Origin: Anaeroplasmataceae bacterium | GTDB taxonomy: Bacteria; Bacillota_I; Bacilli_A; Acholeplasmatales; Anaeroplasmataceae | DNA: 39,429 bases | Assembly (NCBI GenBank): GCA_029057785.1 | Contig: JAIDZC010000035.1 | Span: 1-39,429 of the forward strand | Direction of reading: 5' to 3' | In this document: positions 8,701 through 15,494 of the stretch, piece by piece | Layout of the letters: the number at the start of each line of letters is the position of its first letter | Position numbering within the stretch: position 1 is the first letter of the stretch | The notes under the pieces: generated by a model | What the model saw: only the letters and a program-made list of their open reading frames with translations | The model's database searches: none | Told to the model about the DNA's origin: nothing | Made by a program: the position numbers and the translations under genes

Positions 8701-8788
8701 CAGGTTGTTTTGTAGTTCCACCACAAGAAACCAAACAAAAAAACATAGATAAAACAACAATTCCAAATAAAATCTTTTTTAGTTTCAT
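5768..8788 (-). CDS. Large surface lipoprotein: three InlB B-repeats, two MBG-like domains, C-terminal DUF5050-like propeller
   Basis: A 1006-aa exported lipoprotein. The signal peptide ends in a lipobox, LVSC, with Cys about residue 22. Three InlB/Listeria-Bacteroides B-repeats follow (about 38-107, 112-185, 188-258), each ending in GWY...LYAKW or LHAKW. Two MBG-like beta domains come next (about 260-408; FNGEAQSV and YDATSHTI blocks). From about 410 to the end there are many short repeats of the type LYFANALDNDRLYSYD and YLYFADGMNDDKLARIS, typical of the DUF5050-like propeller. No catalytic motif is visible, so binding of a surface or polymer ligand is more likely than catalysis. It is a single-gene unit with AGGAGG SD, own promoter and terminator. 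The ligand is unknown. Confidence 0.85.
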   Translation of the reverse strand: MKLKKILFGIVVLSMFFCLVSCGGTTKQPDKPDDSSQEIFYTVTFNSLNGSNVTSQSIKTGGKVTKPTDPTRSGYEFKGWYKDEACTKPWNFNTDTVTSTITLYAKWEEMDAPAVTYSISFNMHGHGVAPTKVEKATTLPTPLPTVADVDGWHFIGWYLESNYVTLAKAGKALTDNVTLHARWEEVVTSTYSISFNMHEHGVAPAKVEKTSKLPTPLPIVKDVDDWVFSGWYLDATYTSVATPGARITADTTLHAKWLKKISGVEFEDKEVIFNGEAQSVLVTGTLPTGVTATYIGNNKTEVGQYKVSVLLSGNGYASLNLDATLTIKKAQFEGITFNDEKFEYDATSHTIEIVGLLPEGTTVTYSCAENAAITNSAVETGTYTITATLTNKNFETKVLTAKLQITASEDERHITYQNGTLYFANALDNDRLYSYDNETLKRLSFDVPYYFTSLGNNLYFQSHSLFASSIKEIGDGTVSTVAPLKGDYLCTDGTYLYYALNGLTNNKSGIYKVNPKAAEPEAVLLSSGKAKYLQYYNGYLYFADGMNDDKLARISTTASSPSRINVVDEKITCLTLNNGVLYFTVNKLLGDYIASYTISTSKLVKLTSDAGADLTVVGNDLYYLNVDLLNSAIYGKGIYKVSATRTSDSSAVGTKVIGEENENYSSLTLAGTKLAYYKVSTQMLCLYNITSESVTEVLDGFVAPEVIPLSTGSKTLAYKNTLYYLDLYNDKALYAVNTVTNTRSRITSNKVSDFTIIGDTLYFNQVSYGVNNDLYKIDLKNGGTAELVSKNDCVDVVSDGTNIYYVEQNAVGARTAIHKIDASGVDTILYTKGADYLTYYKGYLYFVDGKDLLKISVTDATNTVVTVKKGNTDTFVIYNDTIYFREMHGLAWAFKNLSKMNLDGSNETVVCGTDTDPIHLVVEGNKLYYCSDITKDSGSGIYCLDLTKASATPELILARKTGNTSYYASDFTVLNGYIYFVNYYNNLGDSHLYKVNISTKTLSKAD

Positions 8789-8811
8789 TATATTTTCCTC
8801 CTAACATAATA

Positions 8812-8841
8812 ATTATACGAAAAAAATGACATTATTTTCAA
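8812..8841 (-). promoter_or_regulatory. Promoter of the 1006-aa lipoprotein gene
   Basis: Minus strand TTGAAA (8836-8841), 18-base spacer, TATAAT (8812-8817), about 25 bases before the ATG. Confidence 0.55.
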
Positions 8842-8929
8842 GCAAATTAACTACACATTTTGTTGAGTTTTAGAAACATGCTATTTTTTTTATACAATTA
8901 TGCCTTTTTTGTAGTTCAAGCAAACAAAA

Positions 8930-8957
8930 AGGAATATCCATCGAATCGGATATTCCT
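8930..8957 (-). terminator. Intrinsic terminator of the XRE/membrane-protein cassette
   Basis: Perfect 10-bp stem AGGAATATCC/GGATATTCCT with an 8-base loop, followed on the minus strand by TTTTGTTT; 12 bases after the stop of the 150-aa membrane protein. Confidence 0.85.
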
Positions 8958-8969
8958 CAAATTATTATT

Positions 8970-9422
8970 TTAGTATTTCTTTGAATAATAAATATACACG
9001 AATAAATAGATAAGTAATACAGCGCCTAAAATACTTAAAAGTGTATAGAATACAGTTGCATCAAAGAATCCAGCAACAATTAATGCTATTCCGCATACAT
9101 AGATAAATATTTTAATTACCATTGCATTGGTTTTAAGTCTAATAAAATTTAATCTTTCATCTGTTTTTCTTAAAACAAAGAAATCTGCATACTCTGTATC
9201 ACAGAAAAAACGAATATATCTATAAATTTTAAATCCTATATATCCTTCTAATAAAACAAATATTGCGTATCTTAATACTAATAAATCACTATATACTTTA
9301 AACTCTTTTTTAAAGAAAGGCAAATTAAAGAATATAAGTAAGATAATTGGCAAAAGAGTTGATAAGCTCATGACAATTAATCTTATTTTCACACCTTTTC
9401 TTAGTTTCTCTTTTGTATCCAT
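8970..9422 (-). CDS. Small four-helix membrane protein paired with an XRE regulator
   Basis: 150 aa with four predicted membrane helices (about 14-34, 45-65, 100-118, 123-145) and a charged loop with several Lys/Arg between helices 2 and 3. The start codon overlaps the stop of the upstream XRE gene, so the two are translationally coupled. Small membrane proteins of this kind often sit beside Cro/XRE repressors in Firmicutes (for example those annotated DUF2178), possibly sensing or sequestering the regulator. I do not recognise a specific family here. Confidence 0.7.
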   Translation of the reverse strand: MDTKEKLRKGVKIRLIVMSLSTLLPIILLIFFNLPFFKKEFKVYSDLLVLRYAIFVLLEGYIGFKIYRYIRFFCDTEYADFFVLRKTDERLNFIRLKTNAMVIKIFIYVCGIALIVAGFFDATVFYTLLSILGAVLLIYLFVYIYYSKKY

Positions 9423-9625
9423 TAAAGTTCACCCTCTTCCAAATCAAATATTTGTTCTACAGGAACATCAAATATTTTCGCCATTTTTAAAGCAAGTGGT
9501 AAAGAGGCAATATACTTCCCTTGTTCAATCGAGATAATGGTTTGTCTAGTAACGCCTAATTTTTTCGCTAGTTCTTCTTGTGTATATTTATAGTTTTTTC
9601 TTAAACTATACAACGTATTTTTCAT
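9422..9625 (-). CDS. XRE-family HTH transcriptional regulator
   Basis: A 67-aa single-domain Cro/CI-type repressor. The HTH is YTQEELAKKLGVTRQTIISIEQGK, cut here to its recognisable parts: TQEELAKKLGV and TRQTIISIEQGK (about residues 14-38). The C-terminal FDVPVEQIFDLEEGE tail is typical of the short YozG/XRE group. A palindrome over its own -10 box (9639-9659) is a likely autoregulatory operator. It is first in a two-gene unit with the 150-aa membrane protein. Confidence 0.9.
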   Translation of the reverse strand: MKNTLYSLRKNYKYTQEELAKKLGVTRQTIISIEQGKYIASLPLALKMAKIFDVPVEQIFDLEEGEL

Positions 9626-9638
9626 CTAAAACCACTCC

Positions 9639-9659
9639 TTTAGGATATTATAGCCTAAA
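9639..9659 (-). promoter_or_regulatory. Promoter and palindromic operator of the XRE cassette
   Basis: The -10 box TATAAT (9647-9652, minus strand) sits inside a TTTAGG...CCTAAA dyad. A weak TTAAAA occurs about 17 bases upstream. Position over the -10 suggests XRE autorepression. The divergent plus-strand gene promoter begins two bases away at 9661, so the site could control both directions. Confidence 0.5.
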
Positions 9660-9660
9660 A

Positions 9661-9687
9661 TTGTCAATTTTTAAAGAATATTATAAA
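9661..9687 (+). promoter_or_regulatory. Possible promoter of the 192-aa membrane protein gene
   Basis: TTGTCA (9661-9666), a short 15-base spacer, TATAAA (9682-9687). An SD AAAGGAAG follows before the ATG at 9705. The spacing is suboptimal, so this is tentative. Confidence 0.35.
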
Positions 9688-9704
9688 AATAAAGGAAGAT
9701 TTAT

Positions 9705-10283
9705 ATGTCATATAACCTAGAATATCACAAACAATTAGATAGAAGTCATATTCTTCCAAACATTTTAAAGGGGGCACAGACAGGCGTTACCTCACAATTC
9801 CTGTCTGATATTTTCATTTCTCTTTTTCTTTACAATGAAAACATCGTAATTGAAGATATTCGTATTAGTACAGTTCCAGCATACTACGCTTCTGTTGCTA
9901 CTGGAATGCTTGCAGGTGTACTTATTATTTATTTAGATCCAATTGCAGTTGTAGCATTTACTACTGTATTTTATGATTTTATATTTGAACTTGTGGATTA
10001 TCATTTGAATGATGACCCAGTAGAGCTTACTCCTGTTGAAACAACATTTGACATCGGAATAACTATGCTACTTGTTGTTCTTTTTGACCCAACAGCTAGA
10101 CATCAATATCTTCGCTATGAACAAAAACGACATTTCGTTGAACCTACTCTAGGACGTGAAGATCGTACAGCAACTATAACCATTTTTATTACAGTTCTAT
10201 CAAGCACCTATAATTTCTTAAAACTTACCTCTCAACAAGAGGAAGAAAATAATAATGAAACAGAATGTACAAATAACTCTTAA
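9705..10283 (+). CDS. Hypothetical membrane protein, 192 aa
   Basis: I do not recognise this protein. It has a hydrophilic start (SYNLEYHKQLDRSHILPN), about three hydrophobic segments (about residues 58-85, 111-128 and 152-170), acidic patches and a polar Glu/Asn-rich tail. There are no Cys residues before the tail and no Trp. The ATG follows AAAGGAAG with acceptable spacing, and the frame has the codon character of neighbouring genes. It is divergent from the XRE cassette, sharing a 79-base regulatory gap, and converges on the KilA-N gene with only nine bases between stops. It is one of only three plus-strand CDSs. Confidence 0.6.
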   Translation: MSYNLEYHKQLDRSHILPNILKGAQTGVTSQFLSDIFISLFLYNENIVIEDIRISTVPAYYASVATGMLAGVLIIYLDPIAVVAFTTVFYDFIFELVDYHLNDDPVELTPVETTFDIGITMLLVVLFDPTARHQYLRYEQKRHFVEPTLGREDRTATITIFITVLSSTYNFLKLTSQQEEENNNETECTNNS

Positions 10284-10292
10284 TACATCATC

Positions 10293-11117
10293 TCATTTTT
10301 TATTAATGGAAAGATATTTTGGTTGATGATTTTTTAAAACTGTAAGCTGTGACTTAGCCATTTGATTTAACTGAATTAATCTTTCTTTTTGAGATAGGTT
10401 TTGTTCAATTAAAATCGCATTATAGCTTTCCATATTAGCTAATACCAATAATTGATCTATAGAAGCATAATCTCTTATATTCCCTTTTAGACTAGGATTA
10501 TCATTCTTCCATTGTAATGCTGTTTTGCCAAATAATGCAACATTCAACAAATCCGCTTCATTTGCATAGATGAAATTGATTTGTTCCTTGGTTAAATTAG
10601 GAACAATGAGATTTTCCTTAATCACATCTGTATGAATATGATAATTCAATTTTGCTAGTTCTCTTTTCGCATCCCAGTCAAGTTCTTTTTGTTCACTTTT
10701 CTTTAAACGCTGAAATTCCGTAATTAAATATAACTTAAACTCTGGACTTAACCAACTAGCAAATTCAAATGCGATATCGCTATGAGCATAGGTTCCACCA
10801 TTATTTCCAGATTTAGAAATTATTCCTATTGCATTTGTTTTTTCTATCCACCTTTGAGGAGATAAATAGAAACTATTTTTCCCAGCAGCAGTTTCAAAGG
10901 TTGTAAATTCGATACCTTTGAAGTATGGATTATGAATCGATTCCCACAAGCCTAAATATCCTATTACATCCTTATTTCTCATCCAAGTTTGAATTGGAAT
11001 TTTAGGTTCTTCTGGATTTGCGTAGCGCGCTAAATCTGTCAAAGAAATATATTCCTCCTTATTTATTTTTTTGAAATTAATTTCAATACCTTTAACTACT
11101 AGCTCATTATTAGCCAT
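10293..11117 (-). CDS. KilA-N domain DNA-binding protein
   Basis: About 274 aa. The first 110 residues carry the KilA-N fold: ISLTDLARYANPEEPK, IQTWMRNKDVIGYLGLWE, then GTYAHSDIAFEFASWLSPEFKLYLITEF, shown here in parts (YAHSDIAFEFASW; SPEFKLYL). The C-terminal half is helical and polar, similar to host-encoded KilA-N proteins. KilA-N is a DNA-binding domain common in phage antirepressors, but no other phage gene is nearby. Three Mets crowd the start; ATG 11117 has AGGAGG six bases upstream and is chosen (11120 is also possible). The promoter at 11156 shows it is an independent transcription unit. Role unknown. Confidence 0.82.
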   Translation of the reverse strand: MANNELVVKGIEINFKKINKEEYISLTDLARYANPEEPKIPIQTWMRNKDVIGYLGLWESIHNPYFKGIEFTTFETAAGKNSFYLSPQRWIEKTNAIGIISKSGNNGGTYAHSDIAFEFASWLSPEFKLYLITEFQRLKKSEQKELDWDAKRELAKLNYHIHTDVIKENLIVPNLTKEQINFIYANEADLLNVALFGKTALQWKNDNPSLKGNIRDYASIDQLLVLANMESYNAILIEQNLSQKERLIQLNQMAKSQLTVLKNHQPKYLSINKK

Positions 11118-11155
11118 CATTCTCCTCCTCATATGCACTAAATATTACTACAAAT

Positions 11156-11164
11156 ATTATATCA
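11156..11164 (-). promoter_or_regulatory. Extended -10 promoter of the KilA-N gene
   Basis: Minus strand TGaTATAAT with no good -35; about 40 bases before the ATG. Confidence 0.45.
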
Positions 11165-11275
11165 TCTTTAATCATAGGAATCTATAATTTGGCTAATTGA
11201 TGAAAAAGAATTTCAAAGGCACTTTATTACGATATTTTGATTAATTTTTATCAAATTATTTTTGCTGGTAAAAAT

Positions 11276-11316
11276 AAAAACCTTCCATAAAATAACAAAC
11301 ATTCTAGAAGGTTTTT
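11276..11316 (-). terminator. Terminator of the NatAB-type operon
   Basis: Stem AAAAACCTTC/GAAGGTTTTT with a 21-base loop, T-rich on both sides; 17 bases after the permease stop. It could also block plus-strand transcription. Confidence 0.75.
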
Positions 11317-11333
11317 TTGTTGTAACTATTAAC

Positions 11334-12488
11334 TTATATATTAAACATAATTCTTTCGCTATTAAACATTTTAGTTAGGCCAAATACTCCTAAGCCAATA
11401 TAAACAACGCTAGATAAAATAAACATTGTAAAGCATAATGGAGATATAGTCATACTTAAGATTCCTGTTAAGCTTTGGATTGCTCCATAAACAGGGATTA
11501 AGTAAAGTGCTGGATTTGTTTGAGCAGTCGTTCCCATAAAGCTTGTAGCACCTAAAAGCATTACTAATATCATTACAGGTATAGATAAGCTAGATGCTTC
11601 CTTTACACTCTTAGCGAATGTTGAAACCATAGTTAATACAACTGTAAACAATAATACAGTTAAAACAATTACTACAAGCAGCATAAGTATGGTTTGAGCA
11701 TTATATGCGGCCAAGGATAAATTTGTTCCTACAAGTTTTGGCAAGGAAGCAATAAGACCTAAGAAGCTAACTAATGCAGAAGTCAAAGCAGTTATACCTA
11801 AGGCTGATACCTTACCAATTGCTATATGGCTTCTCTTTGTAGGTGTAACAAGTAGGGTCGCAATCGTACCACGTTCTTTTTCTCCTGCAATAGAATCAGA
11901 ACAGATTCCCATAGCCCCAGAAAATAAGAAGGTCATCAACAAGAATGGTAACATCATAGAAAAGATTCGGACTGTCAAATCTTCTTCCTTAGCTAAATCA
12001 TATTTTTGATCTCCAATATTGATATCAAAATAATTTGGCTGTAATGCTTCTTCATATGCATTTAATAATCCTGTATACATTGTATATGCCACCATAGAAG
12101 CATCAGATACACTATTATAATAAATATCTATATTAGGTATAGAAGAGTATTCGGGAGAAAAGAAATCCTCTTTATAATAAACATATAAATCCAATTCTTG
12201 ATTTTCTATTTTCTTTAATATCTCTTCTTCTGTAAATGTTTCCTCAATATAAGTGATTTTATATTCTTCAAAACCTTTTTGAAATAGCTCATTAAATTCT
12301 ACAGGTTGGTTTTCTACAATCATAGAAAACTCTTTAATGTCTGTAGATGTGTTATTGCCCATAAAGTCACCCATAACACTATATAATAAGAAAATCAGTA
12401 AACCAGGCAAAATAATTCCAATCAACATTCTAACATCTGTAAAATATCGTTTTAATTCTTTTTTTAATATAATTCCAATAGAACGCAT
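11334..12488 (-). CDS. ABC-2 type transporter permease (NatB-like)
   Basis: A 384-aa exporter permease. There is one membrane helix near residues 22-42, a large extracytoplasmic domain (about 45-170), and then five more helices (about 175-375). The cytoplasmic signature IAGEKERGTIATLLVTPTKR near 200-220 is typical of the NatB/YhaP group. Its start overlaps the stop of the ATPase gene. In B. subtilis NatAB exports Na+ and related systems export other compounds; the substrate here is not determined. Last gene of a four-gene unit with an XRE regulator and a membrane protein. Confidence 0.87.
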   Translation of the reverse strand: MRSIGIILKKELKRYFTDVRMLIGIILPGLLIFLLYSVMGDFMGNNTSTDIKEFSMIVENQPVEFNELFQKGFEEYKITYIEETFTEEEILKKIENQELDLYVYYKEDFFSPEYSSIPNIDIYYNSVSDASMVAYTMYTGLLNAYEEALQPNYFDINIGDQKYDLAKEEDLTVRIFSMMLPFLLMTFLFSGAMGICSDSIAGEKERGTIATLLVTPTKRSHIAIGKVSALGITALTSALVSFLGLIASLPKLVGTNLSLAAYNAQTILMLLVVIVLTVLLFTVVLTMVSTFAKSVKEASSLSIPVMILVMLLGATSFMGTTAQTNPALYLIPVYGAIQSLTGILSMTISPLCFTMFILSSVVYIGLGVFGLTKMFNSERIMFNI

Positions 12489-13261
12489 TATACCTCACCT
12501 ACTTCCTTCTCATAGATTTCAAAGAAGACTTCTTCTAATGTTTTATCCCTTATGATTTCAGATAGTGTATCAGATACTACCATCTTACCATTAATTATAA
12601 TTCCTACTCTATCACAAAGCTTCTCAACTAAAGAAAAAATGTGCGTAGATAATAAAACTGTTTTTCCTTCTTTTTTTAACTCCATTAAAAAGTCTGTCAC
12701 TACCTTAGCAGTAATTACATCTAAACCATTTGTAGGTTCATCAAAGATAACAATGTCAGGATCATGGACAATAGAAATGATTAAAGAAATCTTTTGTTTC
12801 ATTCCTGTAGATAAATCTGCAATCTTGACTTCCTTAAAGCTATCTACACCAAATTTTTGAAATAAAACAGATTTCCTTTGTTCAGCAATATCCTTAGGAA
12901 CCTTATGAAGATTAGAAAAATAATCATAAAGATAATTTGGTGTAAAGAAATCCTCTAGCTTTAATTCACTTGTTAAAAAGCCAATCTTTCCTCTAACCTG
13001 GTCAGGAGACTTTACAACACTCACTCCATCCACTACTGCATCACCACTATCCGCCTTGATTAAAGATGCAATCATACGTAAGGTTGTAGTTTTACCAGCA
13101 CCATTAGGTCCTAACAAACCATATATTTCTCCACGATAAACTTGGAAAGATAATCCATCTACTGCCACCTTTACATTTTCATTCGTCTTATTAATCTTCT
13201 TTTGTTTTTTGGTTAATTTAAAGGTTTTCCTTAAATTATCTACAATTAATATCTCTTCCAT
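12488..13261 (-). CDS. ABC transporter ATP-binding protein (NatA-like)
   Basis: A 257-aa ATPase partner of the downstream ABC-2 permease. Motifs: Walker A GPNGAGKTTT (about 50-59), the ABC signature in the degenerate form LSTGMKQK, Walker B IVIFDEPTNGLD and the switch His in LLSTHIFSL. The FLTSELKLEDFFTPNYLYDYF block resembles the NatA group. An N-terminal Lys-rich insertion (KLTKKQKKINKTNENVK, about 14-30) precedes the nucleotide-binding fold. The start abuts the XRE gene stop and the stop overlaps the permease ATG. Confidence 0.9.
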   Translation of the reverse strand: MEEILIVDNLRKTFKLTKKQKKINKTNENVKVAVDGLSFQVYRGEIYGLLGPNGAGKTTTLRMIASLIKADSGDAVVDGVSVVKSPDQVRGKIGFLTSELKLEDFFTPNYLYDYFSNLHKVPKDIAEQRKSVLFQKFGVDSFKEVKIADLSTGMKQKISLIISIVHDPDIVIFDEPTNGLDVITAKVVTDFLMELKKEGKTVLLSTHIFSLVEKLCDRVGIIINGKMVVSDTLSEIIRDKTLEEVFFEIYEKEVGEV

Positions 13262-13506
13262 TATATATTCACTCTTTCTTCTTTCTTAAGTTCTTCTCTC
13301 ATTTGTATAGTTTCCTCAAACCAAAAAATTTGATCTAATGTTTTTCTTAAGACCTTGCAAATGGCTATACATAATTTGATTGTTGGATTATATTCTCCAC
13401 TCTCTATTAAATTTATAGTTTGTCTTGTCACTCCAACTGCCTGTGCAAGCTCTGCCTGTGACAAATCTAATTCCGCTCTAGCAGACTTCAGTTTCAAATT
13501 CTTCAT
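13261..13506 (-). CDS. XRE-family HTH regulator of the NatAB-type operon
   Basis: An 81-aa Cro/CI-type regulator. The HTH shows LSQAELAQAVGVTRQTINLIES (visible parts: SQAELAQAVGV, TRQTINLIESGEY), followed by NPTIKLCIAICKVL and a short tail. A TTG two codons upstream (13512) is also open; both starts share the AAAGGTG upstream and I prefer ATG 13506. It overlaps the 3' end of the 215-aa membrane protein gene by about 29 bases and runs directly into the ATPase gene, so it probably controls its own operon. Confidence 0.88.
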   Translation of the reverse strand: MKNLKLKSARAELDLSQAELAQAVGVTRQTINLIESGEYNPTIKLCIAICKVLRKTLDQIFWFEETIQMREELKKEERVNI

Positions 13507-14125
13507 CTTCAATAAACACCTTTCTTTTATCTATTTTATATTTCACAAATAAATTCACTGCCGTAACAAGTAAAACCACTCCACCTAATAAATTAATAAA
13601 AGAGACACTCACTTGTCCATCAACAATCAATTCGTTTTGTACGATAGATACCATTCCTACAATGCTATCAATCAACCCAACAATACACAAAAAAATACTA
13701 AGTCTAAGCTTGTTTTCTCCTTCACTTGTATATGCATCCTTCCATATTGCCATAATTGCAAATACGCCAATAGAAATCATTCCCCAAGTAAAAATACCAA
13801 CTAAATAGTTTGACCAATCATATTTTAATGAATACCGAACGATTCCATCCAAAAGTAAGCAAGAAAGTAAAAAGAAAAAACTTACACAAAAACAAGTGCC
13901 TCTACTCTTCAATTGTCTTTCATCAAAATGCGTTTGAGTTAATTTTTTCTTGCGAATCATAAATGAAATTAGACTCACACTTAAAACAGAAATGAATAAC
14001 CCTGTACAGAAACCCAACGGATACATCAATTCTTGTTTTTTAGTAATTAGCCATGTAATGAATAACACTACATCAACCACTGCAAATAAAGCATTTACCA
14101 AAATTGGAAATAAATATTTCTTCAT
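13478..14125 (-). CDS. Membrane protein, first gene of the NatAB-type operon
   Basis: 215 aa with about six hydrophobic helices in pairs (about 5-25, 33-55, 79-95, 103-125, 140-160, 174-192) and a cytoplasmic KKKLTQTHFDERQLKSRG loop near 60-77. The loop's DERQ motif resembles the DERE/DERQ loop of small XRE-partner membrane proteins (DUF2178/DUF3796 type). The tail is acidic. An AGGAGG SD and a near-consensus promoter precede it. The cassette logic (membrane protein, XRE regulator, exporter) parallels the cassette at 8970-9625, suggesting the membrane protein tunes the regulator; this is inference. Confidence 0.72.
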   Translation of the reverse strand: MKKYLFPILVNALFAVVDVVLFITWLITKKQELMYPLGFCTGLFISVLSVSLISFMIRKKKLTQTHFDERQLKSRGTCFCVSFFFLLSCLLLDGIVRYSLKYDWSNYLVGIFTWGMISIGVFAIMAIWKDAYTSEGENKLRLSIFLCIVGLIDSIVGMVSIVQNELIVDGQVSVSFINLLGGVVLLVTAVNLFVKYKIDKRKVFIEDEEFETEVC

Positions 14126-14146
14126 TAGGAAAACCTCCTAAATAAT

Positions 14147-14174
14147 ATTATACTCTCTTTTTATATAATGTCAA
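14147..14174 (-). promoter_or_regulatory. Strong promoter of the NatAB-type operon
   Basis: Minus strand consensus TTGACA (14169-14174), 16-base spacer, consensus TATAAT (14147-14152). Confidence 0.75.
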
Positions 14175-14186
14175 CTATATCCGACA

Positions 14187-14213
14187 TTTTGTTGCGTTTA
14201 TTTGTCAACAAAA
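14187..14213. promoter_or_regulatory. Inverted repeat upstream of the NatAB-type promoter
   Basis: Perfect 8-bp arms TTTTGTTG (14187-14194) and CAACAAAA (14206-14213), 11 bases apart, lying just upstream of the -35. A second TTGACA overlaps it on the minus strand. It is a candidate binding site for the operon's XRE protein. Confidence 0.35.
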
Positions 14214-14223
14214 ATTATAAAAA

Positions 14224-14252
14224 ATCCTTTAAGACTTGAAGCCCCAAAGGAT
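14224..14252 (-). terminator. Terminator of the pdaA-like gene
   Basis: Stem ATCCTTT/AAAGGAT with a 15-base loop followed by TTTTTTATAATTTTT on the minus strand. Confidence 0.7.
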
Positions 14253-14283
14253 ATTTATAAAAATCAACTTTTAAAATAGCATA

Positions 14284-14946
14284 TTATACAAGCTCATCTA
14301 AGCTACTAAAAACGAATCCCTTTTCTCTTAGCTTATCTATAGCTGTACCTAACACCTTAACATTTGATTTCGTAAGTGTATGCATTAAAATGATAGATCC
14401 ATTTTTAGTTTGTTTTAAAATATTGCTTAAAGCATAATCTACTCCTCTATCATCATAGTAAACATAATCATAATAACAAACATCCCATTTAAAAATTGTA
14501 TAGCCTAATTCATTTAAGATAGCCTGTTTATTTTTATTAATTTTTCCCATAGGAGGTCTAAAGTATTTCGTAACAGGCTTTCCTGTGATTTCATAAACAG
14601 CTTTTTCGTATTTTTCTATATCTTCTCGAAATTGTTGATTTGTTAATCTTGTAATATCTTTATGACACATAGTATGATTTCCTAAGGTTTGTTCATTTAC
14701 AATACGATTAATTAAAATGGGATTTTGAACTAAAAAATCGCCTTCAATAAAAAATGTTGCAGGAACATTCTTCTCTTTTAATATATCTAGTATATCCCTT
14801 GTATTTTTATAGGAGTGTCCATCATCAAAGGTTAAATAAATATGATTAGAATTTACATCTCCTTGATAGATAATTTCTCCTGCCGCACTTGCTGAAACAG
14901 ATAAACAACAAAATAAGGATAATATAAGTAACCATAATTTCTTCAT
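14284..14946 (-). CDS. pdaA: Polysaccharide deacetylase, PdaA-like (muramic delta-lactam de-N-acetylase)
   Basis: A 220-aa exported NodB-fold deacetylase with a signal peptide (about 1-22, cleavage after ASA). NodB motifs: TFDDG, H-x3-H in GNHTMCHKD, RPPMG and LMHT. Similarity to B. subtilis PdaA is clearest in VYEITGK, LGYTIFKWDVCYYDY and the end block NGSIILMHTLTKSNV...GTAIDKL..KGF.FSSLDEL. PdaA removes N-acetyl groups from muramic acid on the way to the delta-lactam of spore cortex. The protein is shorter than PdaA (about 263 aa) because the N-terminal region is reduced. A related vegetative deacetylase remains possible. SD GGTGAT precedes the ATG; it is a monocistronic unit with a terminator. 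Confidence 0.78.
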   Translation of the reverse strand: MKKLWLLILSLFCCLSVSASAAGEIIYQGDVNSNHIYLTFDDGHSYKNTRDILDILKEKNVPATFFIEGDFLVQNPILINRIVNEQTLGNHTMCHKDITRLTNQQFREDIEKYEKAVYEITGKPVTKYFRPPMGKINKNKQAILNELGYTIFKWDVCYYDYVYYDDRGVDYALSNILKQTKNGSIILMHTLTKSNVKVLGTAIDKLREKGFVFSSLDELV

Positions 14947-15002
14947 TATATCACCAATAGTAGTATTCTACAAAACTCAACAAATTATGAGATAAAATTA
15001 AA

Positions 15003-15038
15003 AAACATTCCATTCAAAAAGATTTTGACAGAATGTTT
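15003..15038 (-). terminator. Terminator of the small lipoprotein gene
   Basis: Interrupted stem AAACATTC/GAATGTTT with inner TCAAAA/TTTTGA pairing, T-rich on both flanks. Confidence 0.6.
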
Positions 15039-15047
15039 CTTATTTTT

Positions 15048-15464
15048 TTACACAACTTGAATTGTAAATTCATAAGAATACGCAAACTCACGTAATAAAA
15101 AAGCTGCAAATGGGGTAGACTCACATTTTTTTAAACAAGTTAAATTATAATATACATTACACCTATAGTCTTGATCTTCCGGCGTTGTTGTACAAACTAT
15201 TTCAAAAATAGTTTCATCGTATTCAAATTCTATATATTCTGGTAATAATTCAATTGTTGAATTTGGTCTGAAGCGTAATATGTAAGTTTGATTTTCTTCG
15301 AAAACATATACACCTTGGTCTTGTGCCAAAAAAGTTCTATCCGAGCTTACTATCTCTAGCTTAAACATCTTTCTTCTATAGGGTTCCCTATCTTTTTTCT
15401 TGCATCCGCATATTAAAAAACAAATAAAGAAAACAAGAACAAATATAATCACTTTCTTTTTCAA
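15048..15464 (-). CDS. Small lipoprotein of unknown function next to a cysteine peptidase
   Basis: 138 aa with a signal peptide and lipobox LICGC (the Cys at residue 21 probably lipidated), followed by a basic KKKDREPYRRK stretch and a beta-rich domain with four further Cys (CTTTPEDQDYRC and NLTCLKKC). The start is TTG, with AGGGTG eight bases upstream. It follows the secreted peptidase gene by 30 bases and is probably cotranscribed. I do not recognise the family; the chagasin motifs NPTTGY and RPW are absent. A role as inhibitor or partner of the peptidase is speculation from position only. Confidence 0.65.
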   Translation of the reverse strand: MKKKVIIFVLVFFICFLICGCKKKDREPYRRKMFKLEIVSSDRTFLAQDQGVYVFEENQTYILRFRPNSTIELLPEYIEFEYDETIFEIVCTTTPEDQDYRCNVYYNLTCLKKCESTPFAAFLLREFAYSYEFTIQVV

Positions 15465-15494
15465 GTGCTTTACACCCTCTCTCTTTATGATTTT

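Noticed and set aside
14198-14208. TTTGTCAA as a Spo0A box upstream of the NatAB-type operon
   Set aside because: On the minus strand it reads TTGACAAA, an ordinary -35-like element, so it carries little weight as a 0A box.
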